Source: Pseudomonas graminis (lineage in GTDB: Bacteria; Pseudomonadota; Gammaproteobacteria; Pseudomonadales; Pseudomonadaceae). From it: a DNA stretch of 64,000 bases. The notes under the pieces were generated by a model. It worked only from the letters and a program-made list of their open reading frames with translations. It did not search any database and was not told where the DNA came from. Position numbers and translations under genes: made by a program. The DNA is taken from positions 1 through 64,000 of the forward strand of contig NZ_MTSB01000015.1 of assembly GCF_002093745.1 (NCBI RefSeq). The letters are read 5' to 3'. Every line of letters starts with the position of its first letter. The first letter of the stretch is position 1. This document shows, one piece after another, positions 18,408 through 27,536 of this stretch.

Positions 18408-18863
18408 TTAATCTCCTGACTCTTCACGATCTAATAAATAGGAGAAGAAACTTGCATAGCTATCCCAAGAGTCTGGTGGCGTACTGAATTTTTTTGTGTT
18501 TATATTTTCAGCATCAATCGCATCAATCGCATCACACCAGATCACGGCGGGGACACTTGAAACGTCTAGTACTATAATGCTTTCAGCTGGCTCAGCCAAA
18601 ACTATGTAATTATCGGTTAGGTTTATCGATTTTCTAAGGCGGAGTGTCTCGTCAACTATATTTAACGGATTTGTTTCACTTGAAATCGCATGATGACTGA
18701 TACATCCGAGAAGGCCACCGTTGTAAAACATTGCAATTTGTTTAAAGTCGAGAGGAAGTTTAATGGCCAGCTCTTTCTCTATGGACTCTAAAGCTTCTTT
18801 CGAACCGCTATCAAGGTCATAATATGCTTTGTATTTTTCTTTCAAGTTTTCTATATTGGACAT
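18408..18863 (-). CDS. SMI1/KNR4-type immunity protein
   Basis: A 151-aa acidic protein with the SMI1/KNR4 layout: an N-terminal helix pair (LESIEKELAIKLPLDFKQIAMFYNGG) typical of the superfamily's LP..y..fy..nGG, and a C-terminal DSWDSYASFFSYLL. This superfamily supplies immunity proteins to many polymorphic toxins. It starts 6 bp after the end of the broken Rhs toxin tip, so it is that toxin's cognate immunity gene, kept after the toxin decayed. Low GC compared with the T6SS operon suggests transfer. Confidence 0.82.
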   Translation of the reverse strand: MSNIENLKEKYKAYYDLDSGSKEALESIEKELAIKLPLDFKQIAMFYNGGLLGCISHHAISSETNPLNIVDETLRLRKSINLTDNYIVLAEPAESIIVLDVSSVPAVIWCDAIDAIDAENINTKKFSTPPDSWDSYASFFSYLLDREESGD

Positions 18864-18868
18864 ATTCT

Positions 18869-19845
18869 TTATCCCTGGTTATTTACACGCCATTTCCAAT
18901 ACTCTCGAGTATCAACATTAAACTCTAGTTTCTTTTGAAAGTTGACCAGTTTTGTCAGCTGTCAGGCTAGTAATTTCTTTGGCAGTGCCACTCCCGTCTG
19001 AATTCTTAATCACAAAATCTACCCGCCGCGCCTGTTAGGGGGGCTTTGGCAATTTTCCCATCGGCATTGCGAAGATATCGTTCGCTTAAGACATTTTCCT
19101 TGCCGTATCTTTTTCCATACAAATCTTTAGCTCTAGCCTCTCTCGCCATCCCTGCAACCTTATTAGGAATGCAGTTCCAACCCCACGGATCAATCCAACC
19201 GATAGGACTGGGCGAATACTGATAAAGATTAAACCCACCCAACAACCCAATCGGATCCTGCGTAATAAACCTTCCAATCTCCGGGTCATAATACCTAAAC
19301 GTGTTGTAGTGCAGCCCTGTCTCGATATCGAAATACTGCCCCTGAAACCGCAGGTTCTGTTCGACCTCGTTCACCACCAGCTTTTCAATCGCGTCCCACG
19401 CCCGGTACTTCGCCTGCCAGACGATCTGCCCTTCGGCATCGGTCATTTCCAGCGGTGTGCCGATCTGGTCGGTGTGGAAGTAGTAAACCTTGTTCTCTAG
19501 CTCGCCTTCTTTCTCATCCACACGGGCCAGCGGCGCGTAGCTGCCGGGTTCGTAGAGGTACAGGCTGCTCTGGCCCGGGCTTTCTTCGCGCAGCATGCGC
19601 AGGTCTTGCCAGAGGAAGCGTTTGTGGTCGGTCTGGCCTTTGATCTCGGACTGTTTAGCTATTCGACGGCCAAGACTGTCGTACTGGTAACTGCTGGTGC
19701 TCTCGATCTGGCTGTTGGCCATGGTCTCGGTTTTGACCAGGCGGTTATCGTAGTCGTAGGTGAAGGTCTGCCAGCGCACGATGCCGATCGTTTTCTCTAT
19801 CAGGTTGCCCCAGGCGTCGTTATTTGTATTTAGACTTGGCCGTTT
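18869..19845 (-). pseudogene. Rhs effector C-terminal fragment with frameshifted toxin tip
   Basis: The fragment opens inside the Rhs core (NNDAWGNLIEKTIG, then YDSLGRRIAKQSE) and runs through the conserved core end (RYYDPEIGRFITQDPIGL). It then enters a variable tip (GMAREARAKDLYGKRYGKENV). The open frame stops at 19006, but the tip continues in a second frame (VDFVIKNSDGSGTAKEITS) and a third (NVDTREYWKWRVNNQG) to a stop at 18869: two frameshifts. The tip style, with EITSLTADK-like charged strands, resembles restriction-endonuclease-fold toxin tips, but that is tentative. There is no Rhs N-terminus, PAAR or start, so it is a displaced, dead tip next to its SMI1-type immunity gene. Confidence 0.85.
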
Positions 19846-20011
19846 TGCTGTTGCTCAAACTCTAACGTAGGACGAAACTTGCTTCTGCCATATTGACGCG
19901 TCTTGACCATGCTTTCACTCTGTGTAATATTAATTCTTCTAGACCAATGGGTGTTGACTTTGGCCTATATAATAGTGATTGATAAGTGAGCATGTCGTTA
20001 CGCACAAAAAA

Positions 20012-20365
20012 TTAGTTATCAGACTGCCTATCGAACTCCTCATCTACAGCATCTAACATACTATTTACAAAGTCTGCAGTAACGGCTCGCTTGTCAAGAT
20101 GCTTATTTCCCGCATATTTCTCGCCGCAAGGGATTTCGTAAAAATCTGCTGATATTTTTTCATCAGAGATGATTTTTAATACTCCACGTATGGTTTTTAA
20201 TCTTTCTTGAAGGTCTCCTTCGAACACCTCAATTTCTAGTATAGGGTTGCCTTCATGGCAAAGAGTTTTAAGTGTCTGCAAAGGCTGATTTAAAGCTCTA
20301 TGCAACTGAATGAGCACAGCGGGCTTCATTTTTTTTTCGTCAATAACTATAGCTATTACAGACAT
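20012..20365 (-). CDS. Probable immunity protein to the GHH nuclease tip
   Basis: A 117-aa protein of unrecognised family with mixed helical content and an acidic C-terminus (MLDAVDEEFDRQSD). Its ATG overlaps the stop of the GHH-nuclease tip (TAATG), the arrangement expected of a toxin-immunity pair. The immunity role is inferred from position only. GC is low. Confidence 0.65.
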   Translation of the reverse strand: MSVIAIVIDEKKMKPAVLIQLHRALNQPLQTLKTLCHEGNPILEIEVFEGDLQERLKTIRGVLKIISDEKISADFYEIPCGEKYAGNKHLDKRAVTADFVNSMLDAVDEEFDRQSDN

Positions 20366-20715
20366 TAAAATTCCTCTGGATAATCAAAGTTCAATGGCTT
20401 GCCGAATGAGTCGTTTTGCCAGTTTCCGCCATGCCATCGCTCGAAGTGTTCGGAGCGAGTTGCAGGGTAAATATTTTTAGGATCGCTTGCAAGTTGCGGG
20501 TGATCTAATGCGTTATATTTATGGTGGCCTTGTATTGGCTCTCCATTATATTTAGGCGTCTTGTTAGCTAATATATCTGCCTTTTGGTCCGAGGTCTAAT
20601 TTCTAGTGCCGGGTTCTTCAAGCCTAAGCCTATCACGCTCCTCGGCCCAAAATCTAGAAACCCCTTTGGTTCTTTTATTGGTAAATCTTCTATCCCATTC
20701 AAATTATTTATATTC
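20365..20715 (-). pseudogene. Orphan GHH-family nuclease toxin tip
   Basis: The minus strand encodes EWDRRFTNKRTKG..., then a TAG stop, then TSDQKADILANK and the GHH signature IQGHHKYNALDHPQLA, NIYPATRSEHFERWHGG and a short C-terminus ending at 20365. GHH is an HNH/endonuclease VII-type DNase fold found at the ends of Rhs and other polymorphic toxins. The TAG falls where related tips usually have Trp, so TGG to TAG is likely. There is no Rhs core in front, so this is a displaced tip retained with its immunity gene. The upstream limit is approximate. Confidence 0.75.
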
Positions 20716-21212
20716 ATCCTTGGTTAGAATTCTGCTATTTGATTTTTATTTTAATACACCGCGCTGTGCTTTAGTGACCAACGAGTATGGACCTTTTGCT
20801 TAGGGGCCGGGGTTTTCTGCTTCAGGTGCAGTGGGCCTACGTTGTACTTTGATATCACCTAAATTTTAAGCACACAAGGCAGTGCTTTTGGCGGTAAGAA
20901 CGACTTACGCCGCGTCTAGGCCCATCCACCAAACCGTCAGATTCTAAATCAAAAGAGTCAGCACCAAAGAGTGGCAAGTACAGAGAATCCAGCCAGGTGA
21001 GCCATCACAACTGCTGAGCAATCTTGAGCCGCTAACAGAAGACTCTCGCGCGGCGAGTGCCGCGCGGACTGATAGTTACTTATTTTACAAATGCTCGATT
21101 CGGAGTTTCCTCCATTGTTCAGGAGAGTATCTTAGGCACTTATATCTTCACCCCCATTACTATAATCAAGGAGAAAGAATAGAGTATTTCAAATGATTTT
21201 TCAGACAGCACG
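20716..21212. other. Low-GC spacer with a perfect GC hairpin
   Basis: This lies between the GHH tip and the SUFU-like immunity gene. The minus strand holds short decayed reading frames with no recognised family. A perfect 8-bp inverted repeat (CGCGCGGC GAGT GCCGCGCG, 21047-21066) stands out in AT-rich surroundings. It lacks a T-run, so I do not call it a terminator. Confidence 0.4.
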
Positions 21213-21812
21213 CTAGTAAGGCAAGCTGATATGCTCACGCTCCATGTCGAACACATCAGTCTCTTGTGTGGACAGTAGATCCTCAAAAGCATCACTGCCA
21301 TTTTTATCTATAAATTCTTTTTCAACTTCATAAATGGCAAAACATTGTAACCAGTTTATTTTGATTTCATCAAAAATCAATTCTTCAAAATGGCCATCGT
21401 TCCATAAAAAAGGTATGGAGAAATATAAGTGAGGCATCTTGGTTTTCGGAAAGTATTCATTAACAACATTTTCCAATACTGCGCCCGGAACAACGGGCTT
21501 TCTTCTTTGTTCGATGAAGAAAGCTGCTGACGCTATCACATTTTCCCAAGCTTCAAAAGTCGTTGGAACGGCAGAGCAAAGTTCGATGCGGGTTATAAAT
21601 TCTGTACCGTCTTCGTTTACTAATGGTATTTCCGATAGTCCGATAGTGCCTATTGATTTGATACCTGGCTCTATAGTATCGAACGTCGTGACAATAGACA
21701 TCGACCTAACTCTAGAGTCATCGTAGTACGCATGAACAGTTGGCGTGCCGCCAAAAAAATTGAGGATGTGCTTTGCTACTGTTTTTAGCTGAAGGCTGGG
21801 AGGCTTTTTCAT
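21213..21812 (-). CDS. SUFU-like immunity protein
   Basis: A 199-aa protein with the Suppressor-of-fused-like pattern: a helical start, then HAYYDDSRVRSMSIVTTFDT, ITRIELCSAVPTTFEAWENVIASAAFF, and HLYFSIPFLWNDGHFEEL. The C-terminus reads LPLY-like ISLPY. SUFU-family proteins are common immunity proteins beside polymorphic nuclease toxins. Its ATG abuts the stop of the PAAR/GH-E effector, so it should neutralise that effector in the producing cell. Confidence 0.82.
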   Translation of the reverse strand: MKKPPSLQLKTVAKHILNFFGGTPTVHAYYDDSRVRSMSIVTTFDTIEPGIKSIGTIGLSEIPLVNEDGTEFITRIELCSAVPTTFEAWENVIASAAFFIEQRRKPVVPGAVLENVVNEYFPKTKMPHLYFSIPFLWNDGHFEELIFDEIKINWLQCFAIYEVEKEFIDKNGSDAFEDLLSTQETDVFDMEREHISLPY

Positions 21813-22952
21813 TTAGTATCCATAGTAATCATCAGTTTCAAGCTCGCCTTTATGACTTCTGTTGGAAGATGGCAGCTCGGGCCGGTAATGCTCTACTTCA
21901 TTATACTCGTCTAGAAATTGCTTTCTACTGATACCTCTGGCTTCTGCGCTACGTACGTGCTTCCAGTGCTCGAAACCGGGCTTGTGTCCCATATCCCACG
22001 GTTCGTCAAATTTCATAGGCTTTTCAAGCAGTGGATCTCTGACTATACCGTCAGGACTTTCTTTTTCGGCATTTTCCCATACTGTCTTGCGAACATTTTT
22101 TCTGAACTTTCCACGGCTATAATTCGTATTCGACGGTGCGGAAGTTTTATTGTTTGACAGCGCGGAAGGTTTATTGTTTGCAGTCTTAGATTTTACTTGA
22201 ATATTACCTAGGTTTGAACCTAAACCTTGAACTTTAACCTCATATCTAGCATCAAACCACTTCCCGCCTTTAACACCCAAACCGCCGCCCAGCAGGGCGC
22301 CGCCGAAGGCCATGAGCTTTTGCCTATCCGATCCTTCACCGAACAACTTGCCGCCAGCCCAGTTGCCAATTGTGCCCCCAGCGATACCGCCTACAAATCC
22401 TGCAATTACAACAGCTGGGCTTGCCAGCACAAAAGCACTTGCTAGGCCAATGAGCAAAATGCCTCTTTCAAGCAGCACCGGCACTTCAGGACTTATCGCG
22501 TCAGTAGTCTCCGTTTCGCCGCCAATAAAGACATTATTCGAACCAGAGCTAATCTTTGCATCACATTCTGTGCGGTCGTTTACTCGGGCTGCAGGATAGC
22601 CATTGATGTAAACAGTGCTGCTACCTTGTGCTAAAACTTTTGGGCCGGGTCCATGATCATCGCACCTCGCCTTATCAACATGCGCTCTTGCTGCCGCCTT
22701 GCCATTGATGTTCACGTTACTGGAGCCACTTATAATTTGGCCAGTTTGGTGGCTGCAGAAAGACATGCTTCCTACCAGTTGTCCTATACCTGCGCCAGTT
22801 GCTGCTGCCGCGCCGACTATCGCAACGGCAGCCAACCCACCCGTGCCAACAATCAACGCTGCTCCAATAGCGCCGATAGCAAACCCTGCAAGCAGTCCTG
22901 TCAGCGACCCAGTATGCTCAATCGGATCGTTTAGGCGTGCAGCGGCGCTCAT
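21813..22952 (-). CDS. T6SS prePAAR/PAAR effector with GH-E nuclease C-terminus
   Basis: A 379-aa effector. The first residues carry the prePAAR motif AARLNDPIEH (AARxxDxxxH). A hydrophobic segment (about 18-60) is followed by the PAAR region (about 65-145: CSHQTGQIISG, GYPAARVNDRTECDAKI) and a second hydrophobic block (about 155-205). The C-terminal 100 residues form a GH-E type HNH/endonuclease VII toxin: WDMGHKPGFEHWKH, a RKQFLDEYNE helix and YRPELPSSNRSHKGE. PAAR proteins cap the VgrG spike; the tip should act as a DNase in the target cell. It overlaps the Eag gene by 4 bp and is followed directly by its immunity gene. Twin hydrophobic blocks and prePAAR are the known hallmarks of Eag clients. 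Confidence 0.9.
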   Translation of the reverse strand: MSAAARLNDPIEHTGSLTGLLAGFAIGAIGAALIVGTGGLAAVAIVGAAAATGAGIGQLVGSMSFCSHQTGQIISGSSNVNINGKAAARAHVDKARCDDHGPGPKVLAQGSSTVYINGYPAARVNDRTECDAKISSGSNNVFIGGETETTDAISPEVPVLLERGILLIGLASAFVLASPAVVIAGFVGGIAGGTIGNWAGGKLFGEGSDRQKLMAFGGALLGGGLGVKGGKWFDARYEVKVQGLGSNLGNIQVKSKTANNKPSALSNNKTSAPSNTNYSRGKFRKNVRKTVWENAEKESPDGIVRDPLLEKPMKFDEPWDMGHKPGFEHWKHVRSAEARGISRKQFLDEYNEVEHYRPELPSSNRSHKGELETDDYYGY

Positions 22953-23551
22953 ACTTGTTCCACCGCCTCACCTGCCAAGGGAGTCTGACGTAGCTCCAGT
23001 GTGTGGACCACCGAATAGAATGCACTCCTTTCTTCAGGTGTCATCCCGTTCGGATGATTGCTGGTCGCTGTAATTTGCATCAACAATGGATGTCCTTGCT
23101 CATCTTGATGAAGGAAAATCAATTGCAGCTGGTGTACGGGGAGTCCTTGCTGCCGCCATTTGAATTCAATACGCCGTGCTTCTATACCAGCAACCTCCGC
23201 AGGGCAGAGCGGTTCAACCCATTCCAGATGAGATAATGCTTTTTTCAGATCATCCAACAGCATCTGAGACATGGTTTCAAGATCGGCATTATCCTCAATT
23301 GGGGTCCGCCCGATGACTACAGATAAAGGACTAGGTCCGATATCTGTCAATGTGAACACGTGAAAGGTCTTATCCTTGAAGCCTTGGGGGCGAATAAAAC
23401 TCAGCTCATTGGTATGAAAGCGTTTAGGCACTGGAATAGCATCAAGCGCCTCTTGGGCAAGGCGTTCCTCTTCCAGACGCTTTTCCTCACGAATGCGGTT
23501 CTCTGATAGACGATCATAAAAACTTGTACGGCCATCCGTTCGTTGACGCAT
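22949..23551 (-). CDS. Eag-type T6SS effector chaperone (DcrB/DUF1795)
   Basis: A 200-aa protein. After a charged coiled-coil N-terminus (RIREEKRLEEERLAQEA) comes the DcrB/DUF1795 fold: ELSFIRPQGFKDKTFHVFTL, LSVVIGRTPI, IEFKWRQQGLPVHQLQLIFLH. Eag chaperones bind and shield the transmembrane segments of prePAAR effectors and load them on VgrG. Its place between vgrG and the prePAAR effector, with a 4-bp overlap with the latter, matches that role. The coiled-coil extension before the domain is slightly unusual. Confidence 0.87.
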   Translation of the reverse strand: MRQRTDGRTSFYDRLSENRIREEKRLEEERLAQEALDAIPVPKRFHTNELSFIRPQGFKDKTFHVFTLTDIGPSPLSVVIGRTPIEDNADLETMSQMLLDDLKKALSHLEWVEPLCPAEVAGIEARRIEFKWRQQGLPVHQLQLIFLHQDEQGHPLLMQITATSNHPNGMTPEERSAFYSVVHTLELRQTPLAGEAVEQV

Positions 23552-23572
23552 GCGGCTACTCCTGTCGGTCGC

Positions 23573-25408
23573 TTATTTGTTTAGGTTGATTTTGGTAGTG
23601 CCGTCTATATTTACTGTGATACCGGACAGCGTAATGGTCCCATCAGCGTTCATCACGAGCTTGCTGGAGCCCACCTCAAGCGTGATGGATGTGGCCGATT
23701 TTATTTTTACTTCACCCTTATCGACTGTCACAAAATACGAGCCTTCTTGGACAGCGATGCTTGTCTCCAGCTTTATAGTTTCGGAGTGCATGCCCTCCAC
23801 TTTAATGGTCCGGTTACCTCCGACAGTGTGGCTCTCATCTACCTCGATATCGGTGTCCAGATTGCGCTCGGCGTGCAGGCTTACCTGCTCTGCGCCAGCC
23901 TTGTCCTCAAAGCGAAAGAAGTTGGCGTTTCCGCCATGTCCTTTCGTGGAACGAGTCAGGAAACCGCTCTGTGTCTTGTTGGCTGGCAAAGACCATGGCG
24001 GGGTGTTCTGGCTGTTGTAGACGCTGCCCATGATCAGAGGTCGGTCAGGGTTGCCATCAAGGAAGACCACGACAACTTCGTCGTCAACGCGCGGGATCTG
24101 AATGCTACCAAAACCGCCACTTGCGCCGGATTGAGCGACGCGGACCCAGCAGGAGCTTTTGTCGTTGTGTTCGCCTTTGCGGTCCCAGTGGAACTGAATC
24201 TTCACGCGACCCAGTTCGTCCGTGAAGATTTCTTCTCCGGGCGGACCTACGACGATAGCAGTCTGCGGACCGGAAATGACTGAACGATTGGTAGTGAGCT
24301 GTGGGCGAAAAACTATCTTCTTGCGTACGCAAGAGAAGGTGTTCTGGTAACTGGCTTGCTGACCGTTCAGGTAATTGTTGTGGCCTTCGCTATCCACAAG
24401 AACTAGCAGGAACTGACGGTCTTCAGGTGAACCTTGATCGTGGTCGTAATGCTGGAGTAATTCAAAGGTGTAGCCAGGCTTCATCGCGCGACAGTTACTC
24501 GCGCCTCGAAAGCTCTTGCCTCTCAATTCAAGCGCCTCAACGCGCAGACGCAGCAGCGCCTCGCCTTCATCGTAGGTGCCGTGGGTGTACTGACCGGGGA
24601 AGTCGTATACTTCGAAGTTCTCGACATCACCTTGTTTGTTCAGGCTGTTCATGGCAACCGGCAACCTGTTGTTCGGCTGACGGTAGTCGAAGGTCTGAAC
24701 CGCTATTTTTCCTGCCTGCAGTTTGCGATCCCCGCTCCAGTCGGTGATGGAGTCAGCTGTCTCGGTGACCGAAGCCGAGTGGAAGCGTATCTGGGGCTGT
24801 TCCGGCAACGGCACCAGTGTGGTGGAGTCGTCACAGATGATCATGGTGTGGCCTTCGGCAGTATGCTCGAAGTAATAGAACATCCCTTCTTCCTCCAGCA
24901 GGCGCTGGACGAAGTTGAAGTCGGATTCGCGGTATTGAGTGATGTAGGTATAGCGCTTGAGAGGCTTGCTCAGGCGAAACTCATGCTTGGAGAACGCGGT
25001 ACACATCGCGAACACTTGGGTAACGACTTCCTCAACCGTATTTCCCTGGAAGATACGTGTGTCGAAGCGGTTCTTCAGCATCGAGAACCAGGGGTTGAGC
25101 GTTGCGGTGTATTTAGCCATGCCGCCGTCGCTGCCGCCACTGGCAAAGCGCGTGAGGTAGCCAGCGATGTAGCGTGGCGAGCCATCGGCCAGTTCGATCT
25201 CGATGACCACATGTTGGCCCATCATCGACTTCAGCTCGACCCCGGAGTCCTGACACACCAACAGCAGGTCAAACTGATACGCCCGCGACAGACCTTCAGT
25301 TCCTCTGAACGACTCCAGAAGCAATTCCTGCTCGGGGTTGGCGAGGTTCTTGAATTTGAAAAGGCGCCGGTTCTGCGGCGAAAGCATCGCGGCAAGGTCC
25401 ATCAACAT
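23573..25408 (-). CDS. vgrG: VgrG (TssI) spike protein
   Basis: A 611-aa VgrG. The N-terminal gp27-like part (FKNLANPEQELLLESFRGTEGLSRAYQFDLLL, then NPWFSMLKNRFDTRIFQ and YRESDFNFVQRLLEEEGMFYYFEH) is followed by the gp5-OB region (GRVKIQFHWDRKGEHNDKSSCWVRVAQ, GNPDRPLIMGSVYN). A C-terminal beta-helix carries repeated short strands (TIKVEGMHSETIKLETSIAVQEG). There is no C-terminal effector extension. It trimerises as the puncturing spike on Hcp. It is the first gene of the vgrG-eag-effector-immunity operon and the only vgrG in the window. AAGGAG precedes the start. Confidence 0.95.
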   Translation of the reverse strand: MLMDLAAMLSPQNRRLFKFKNLANPEQELLLESFRGTEGLSRAYQFDLLLVCQDSGVELKSMMGQHVVIEIELADGSPRYIAGYLTRFASGGSDGGMAKYTATLNPWFSMLKNRFDTRIFQGNTVEEVVTQVFAMCTAFSKHEFRLSKPLKRYTYITQYRESDFNFVQRLLEEEGMFYYFEHTAEGHTMIICDDSTTLVPLPEQPQIRFHSASVTETADSITDWSGDRKLQAGKIAVQTFDYRQPNNRLPVAMNSLNKQGDVENFEVYDFPGQYTHGTYDEGEALLRLRVEALELRGKSFRGASNCRAMKPGYTFELLQHYDHDQGSPEDRQFLLVLVDSEGHNNYLNGQQASYQNTFSCVRKKIVFRPQLTTNRSVISGPQTAIVVGPPGEEIFTDELGRVKIQFHWDRKGEHNDKSSCWVRVAQSGASGGFGSIQIPRVDDEVVVVFLDGNPDRPLIMGSVYNSQNTPPWSLPANKTQSGFLTRSTKGHGGNANFFRFEDKAGAEQVSLHAERNLDTDIEVDESHTVGGNRTIKVEGMHSETIKLETSIAVQEGSYFVTVDKGEVKIKSATSITLEVGSSKLVMNADGTITLSGITVNIDGTTKINLNK

Positions 25409-26067
25409 ATCTATCTCCTTGAGGGCAGGGAGGCCAGCACCGCCGGGTTTAGCGGCTAACGATTACGAGCTGACAGGTCACGGCGTAGGTCTGGAGCTTA
25501 AGTATCAATCATTTAGGGCGTTGGATTGACGTTGGCCACAGATATGCGCAAGACCCTAAACCTCCGAAAATCTCGTAGGACCAGGGCTACAGACGCGTTC
25601 CACATCACGCAATTACTGCAGCGTGCGACCATAAATTAGTGTGAAAGTGCCACTAGGTCAGTAAAATTAACCAACATCTCTCACAAAACCGTTACAGTCC
25701 TTGTCGTAAAGTACGAAAGGAAACACCGTGGTGCTGCGCCGTGTCAACCACAACCATACGGCTCAGGCGTTGGCTGTGATTAAGACGGAAAAACGCTATC
25801 TATCAGCGTCTTGATTCCACCGGCTCAGATACTCTTCAATGTGTAAATACTCAGCATTGACAATGGTTTAAGTGAAGACTCGACTTATTGGTGGCCTAAA
25901 GACATCATTGCGGTCTGTTTCGCAGATGAGAAAAATGAGCTCGCCTTGAAATTCAGCTCAAATATTCAGATCTGACAGGCGACATACGTACTGCCCAGAA
26001 TACGCTGATTCGTGGCCACGCAAGGCACCGGTGCTAGCTTCCTTCAACCCAGGACTGTGACGTGTAA
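25409..26067. promoter_or_regulatory. Divergent intergenic region between vgrG and the second effector
   Basis: This 659-bp region must hold the promoters for both toxin operons. Around 25728 a GTG preceded by AAAGGAAA opens a 28-codon frame, too short to defend. At 25847-25975 a plus frame reads as a protein end (YWWPKDIIAVCFADEKNEL) with no start after a TAA, probably a gene remnant. No clear sigma54 or GacA site is seen. Confidence 0.45.
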
Positions 26068-27528
26068 ATGGACCTATTAGCCAATGTTCCTAGCTGGGAT
26101 GACATCGAGCGAAACCTCGATGATAAATTCAATACGCTGAATCAAGCCTACAGCGATGGGCTGCAAAGCACCTATGACAGCTGGAATGGCTTCACGCGAC
26201 GCGTCAATACCACCGCGACTCAAGCCTACGGATACATGGGCGGCAACCGCATTGACTATGTGAAAGCGGCCGTGAGGCTTTCCCACGATATTGTTGAGTC
26301 AGACCTCAAGCGAAAATGGGCGTCCATCGAGATCGAGCAGATCCTCCCGGTGCTGCTGCAACTGGTTAAAGAAGTGGCGATGATTCTCGGCGGCAGCGTT
26401 GCTGTCGGTGCAATCGCTGGCGGCATTGCCGGGGCTGCTTTCTTTGGCGTGGGCGCTGTGCCCGTAGCGGCAGCAGGAGCGGGCATTGGTTTACAGGTTG
26501 GCAACCTGATCTTGTTGACGCTGGGCCTCGCATCGATTGCTGAGTATTTCTACCAAGGCCTGCCTGCTTGCCTTTCTACCCTGCAGGAAGGCTTCGCCAC
26601 TGCCTGGCATGCTGACGAAGGTCTGAAACCCGAGGGGCTTGACCCCACTGGTGGTTCGGCATACGAAATCCAGGAGCGCATTGATCGCGCTGCCCGCCAG
26701 CTTGCAAAGGGTCAAGAGCAACTTGTGCTGCTGCTCTTTACGGCCATCGTGACCTATATGACGCGTGGGCAGGTCAAGGCAGGCCTTATGGGCAGTATGG
26801 ATAGCATCGCAGCGCGCAGTGCCAAGCTTCAGGCAGAGATTTCGAACAAGCAGTTTGCGAATTGGCTGGCGCGTAATGAGCAGAAGTTGTTGGCTCAGCC
26901 GGAATTGCAGGTCAATGGGCCGGCTCCGCTAAAGAACGTAGAACTCGATAATATGCGCGAGTTCTATGCCAAGCAAGATTCAGGCTTCGCACCATTAAAA
27001 AAACAGATCGATGAGGTTAAAACATTCAAAACTTTGGGGCTGTCCGACGAGCAAATTGCAGATTTTCTATCCACGCCCGAAGGCGGAAAACTAATAAGTA
27101 AACTCCAGGCAGCATCGCCACAAACAGATGCCACCGGTATTTATGCTCGAGCTTATGACATTGTGGCAAGCGGCTCTACAATTCCCCAAATAAAAACAGT
27201 AAATTCACCGTTAATAAAAATCGTTCCACGAGGGCAAGAGGTCACTAGCTATTCTCCATTTTTTACAACGCTAGAAGAGCTTCAAGCCGCAATGAAGTCA
27301 GGAAAAACACTTGCCGACGCATTTGGATTGCCCTTAAAAAGTGAGTCCGTCGGCTATTCGGTTTTTCAGATCGCTCCGTTAAAGCCTACAGAAGTTTTTG
27401 TGAGTAAAATAGCACCTACTACAGAGTTGGGCGGAGTGATTAACCGGACCGGTGAGGTTTTTCAATCTATAGTTCCTGATCGTGGCGAATGGGGAAGTCC
27501 CAAGCTGTTAGGTACAATATTTAACTAG
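26068..27528 (+). CDS. T6SS-type effector with Tse6-like C-terminal toxin domain
   Basis: A 486-aa protein without PAAR. The N-terminal 90 residues are helical and polar (DIERNLDDKFNTLNQAYSDG). A Gly/Ala-rich hydrophobic hairpin follows (about 105-165: ILGGSVAVGAIAGGIAGAAFFGVG). A second hydrophobic segment lies near 225. The C-terminal 100 residues (SYSPFFTTLEELQAAMKSGK, then VFVSKIAPTTELGGVINR and IVPDRGEWG) resemble, by eye, the NAD(P)+ glycohydrolase toxin domain of Tse6. A Tsi6-like immunity gene 1.3 kb downstream supports this. The whole is probably a membrane-crossing effector that would deplete NAD(P) in rivals. How it is loaded without PAAR is unclear. It is followed after 8 bp by an immunity-like gene. 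Confidence 0.7.
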   Translation: MDLLANVPSWDDIERNLDDKFNTLNQAYSDGLQSTYDSWNGFTRRVNTTATQAYGYMGGNRIDYVKAAVRLSHDIVESDLKRKWASIEIEQILPVLLQLVKEVAMILGGSVAVGAIAGGIAGAAFFGVGAVPVAAAGAGIGLQVGNLILLTLGLASIAEYFYQGLPACLSTLQEGFATAWHADEGLKPEGLDPTGGSAYEIQERIDRAARQLAKGQEQLVLLLFTAIVTYMTRGQVKAGLMGSMDSIAARSAKLQAEISNKQFANWLARNEQKLLAQPELQVNGPAPLKNVELDNMREFYAKQDSGFAPLKKQIDEVKTFKTLGLSDEQIADFLSTPEGGKLISKLQAASPQTDATGIYARAYDIVASGSTIPQIKTVNSPLIKIVPRGQEVTSYSPFFTTLEELQAAMKSGKTLADAFGLPLKSESVGYSVFQIAPLKPTEVFVSKIAPTTELGGVINRTGEVFQSIVPDRGEWGSPKLLGTIFN

Positions 27529-27536
27529 AGGTTTAT

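Noticed and set aside
21047..21066. Perfect GC-rich hairpin as a terminator
   Set aside because: There is no U-tract on either strand and it is far from gene ends; a REP-like or chance structure cannot be excluded.
25728..25813. 28-codon GTG frame with a plausible ribosome site between vgrG and the second effector
   Set aside because: It is too short and has no similarity that I can recognise; it may be chance in a promoter region.
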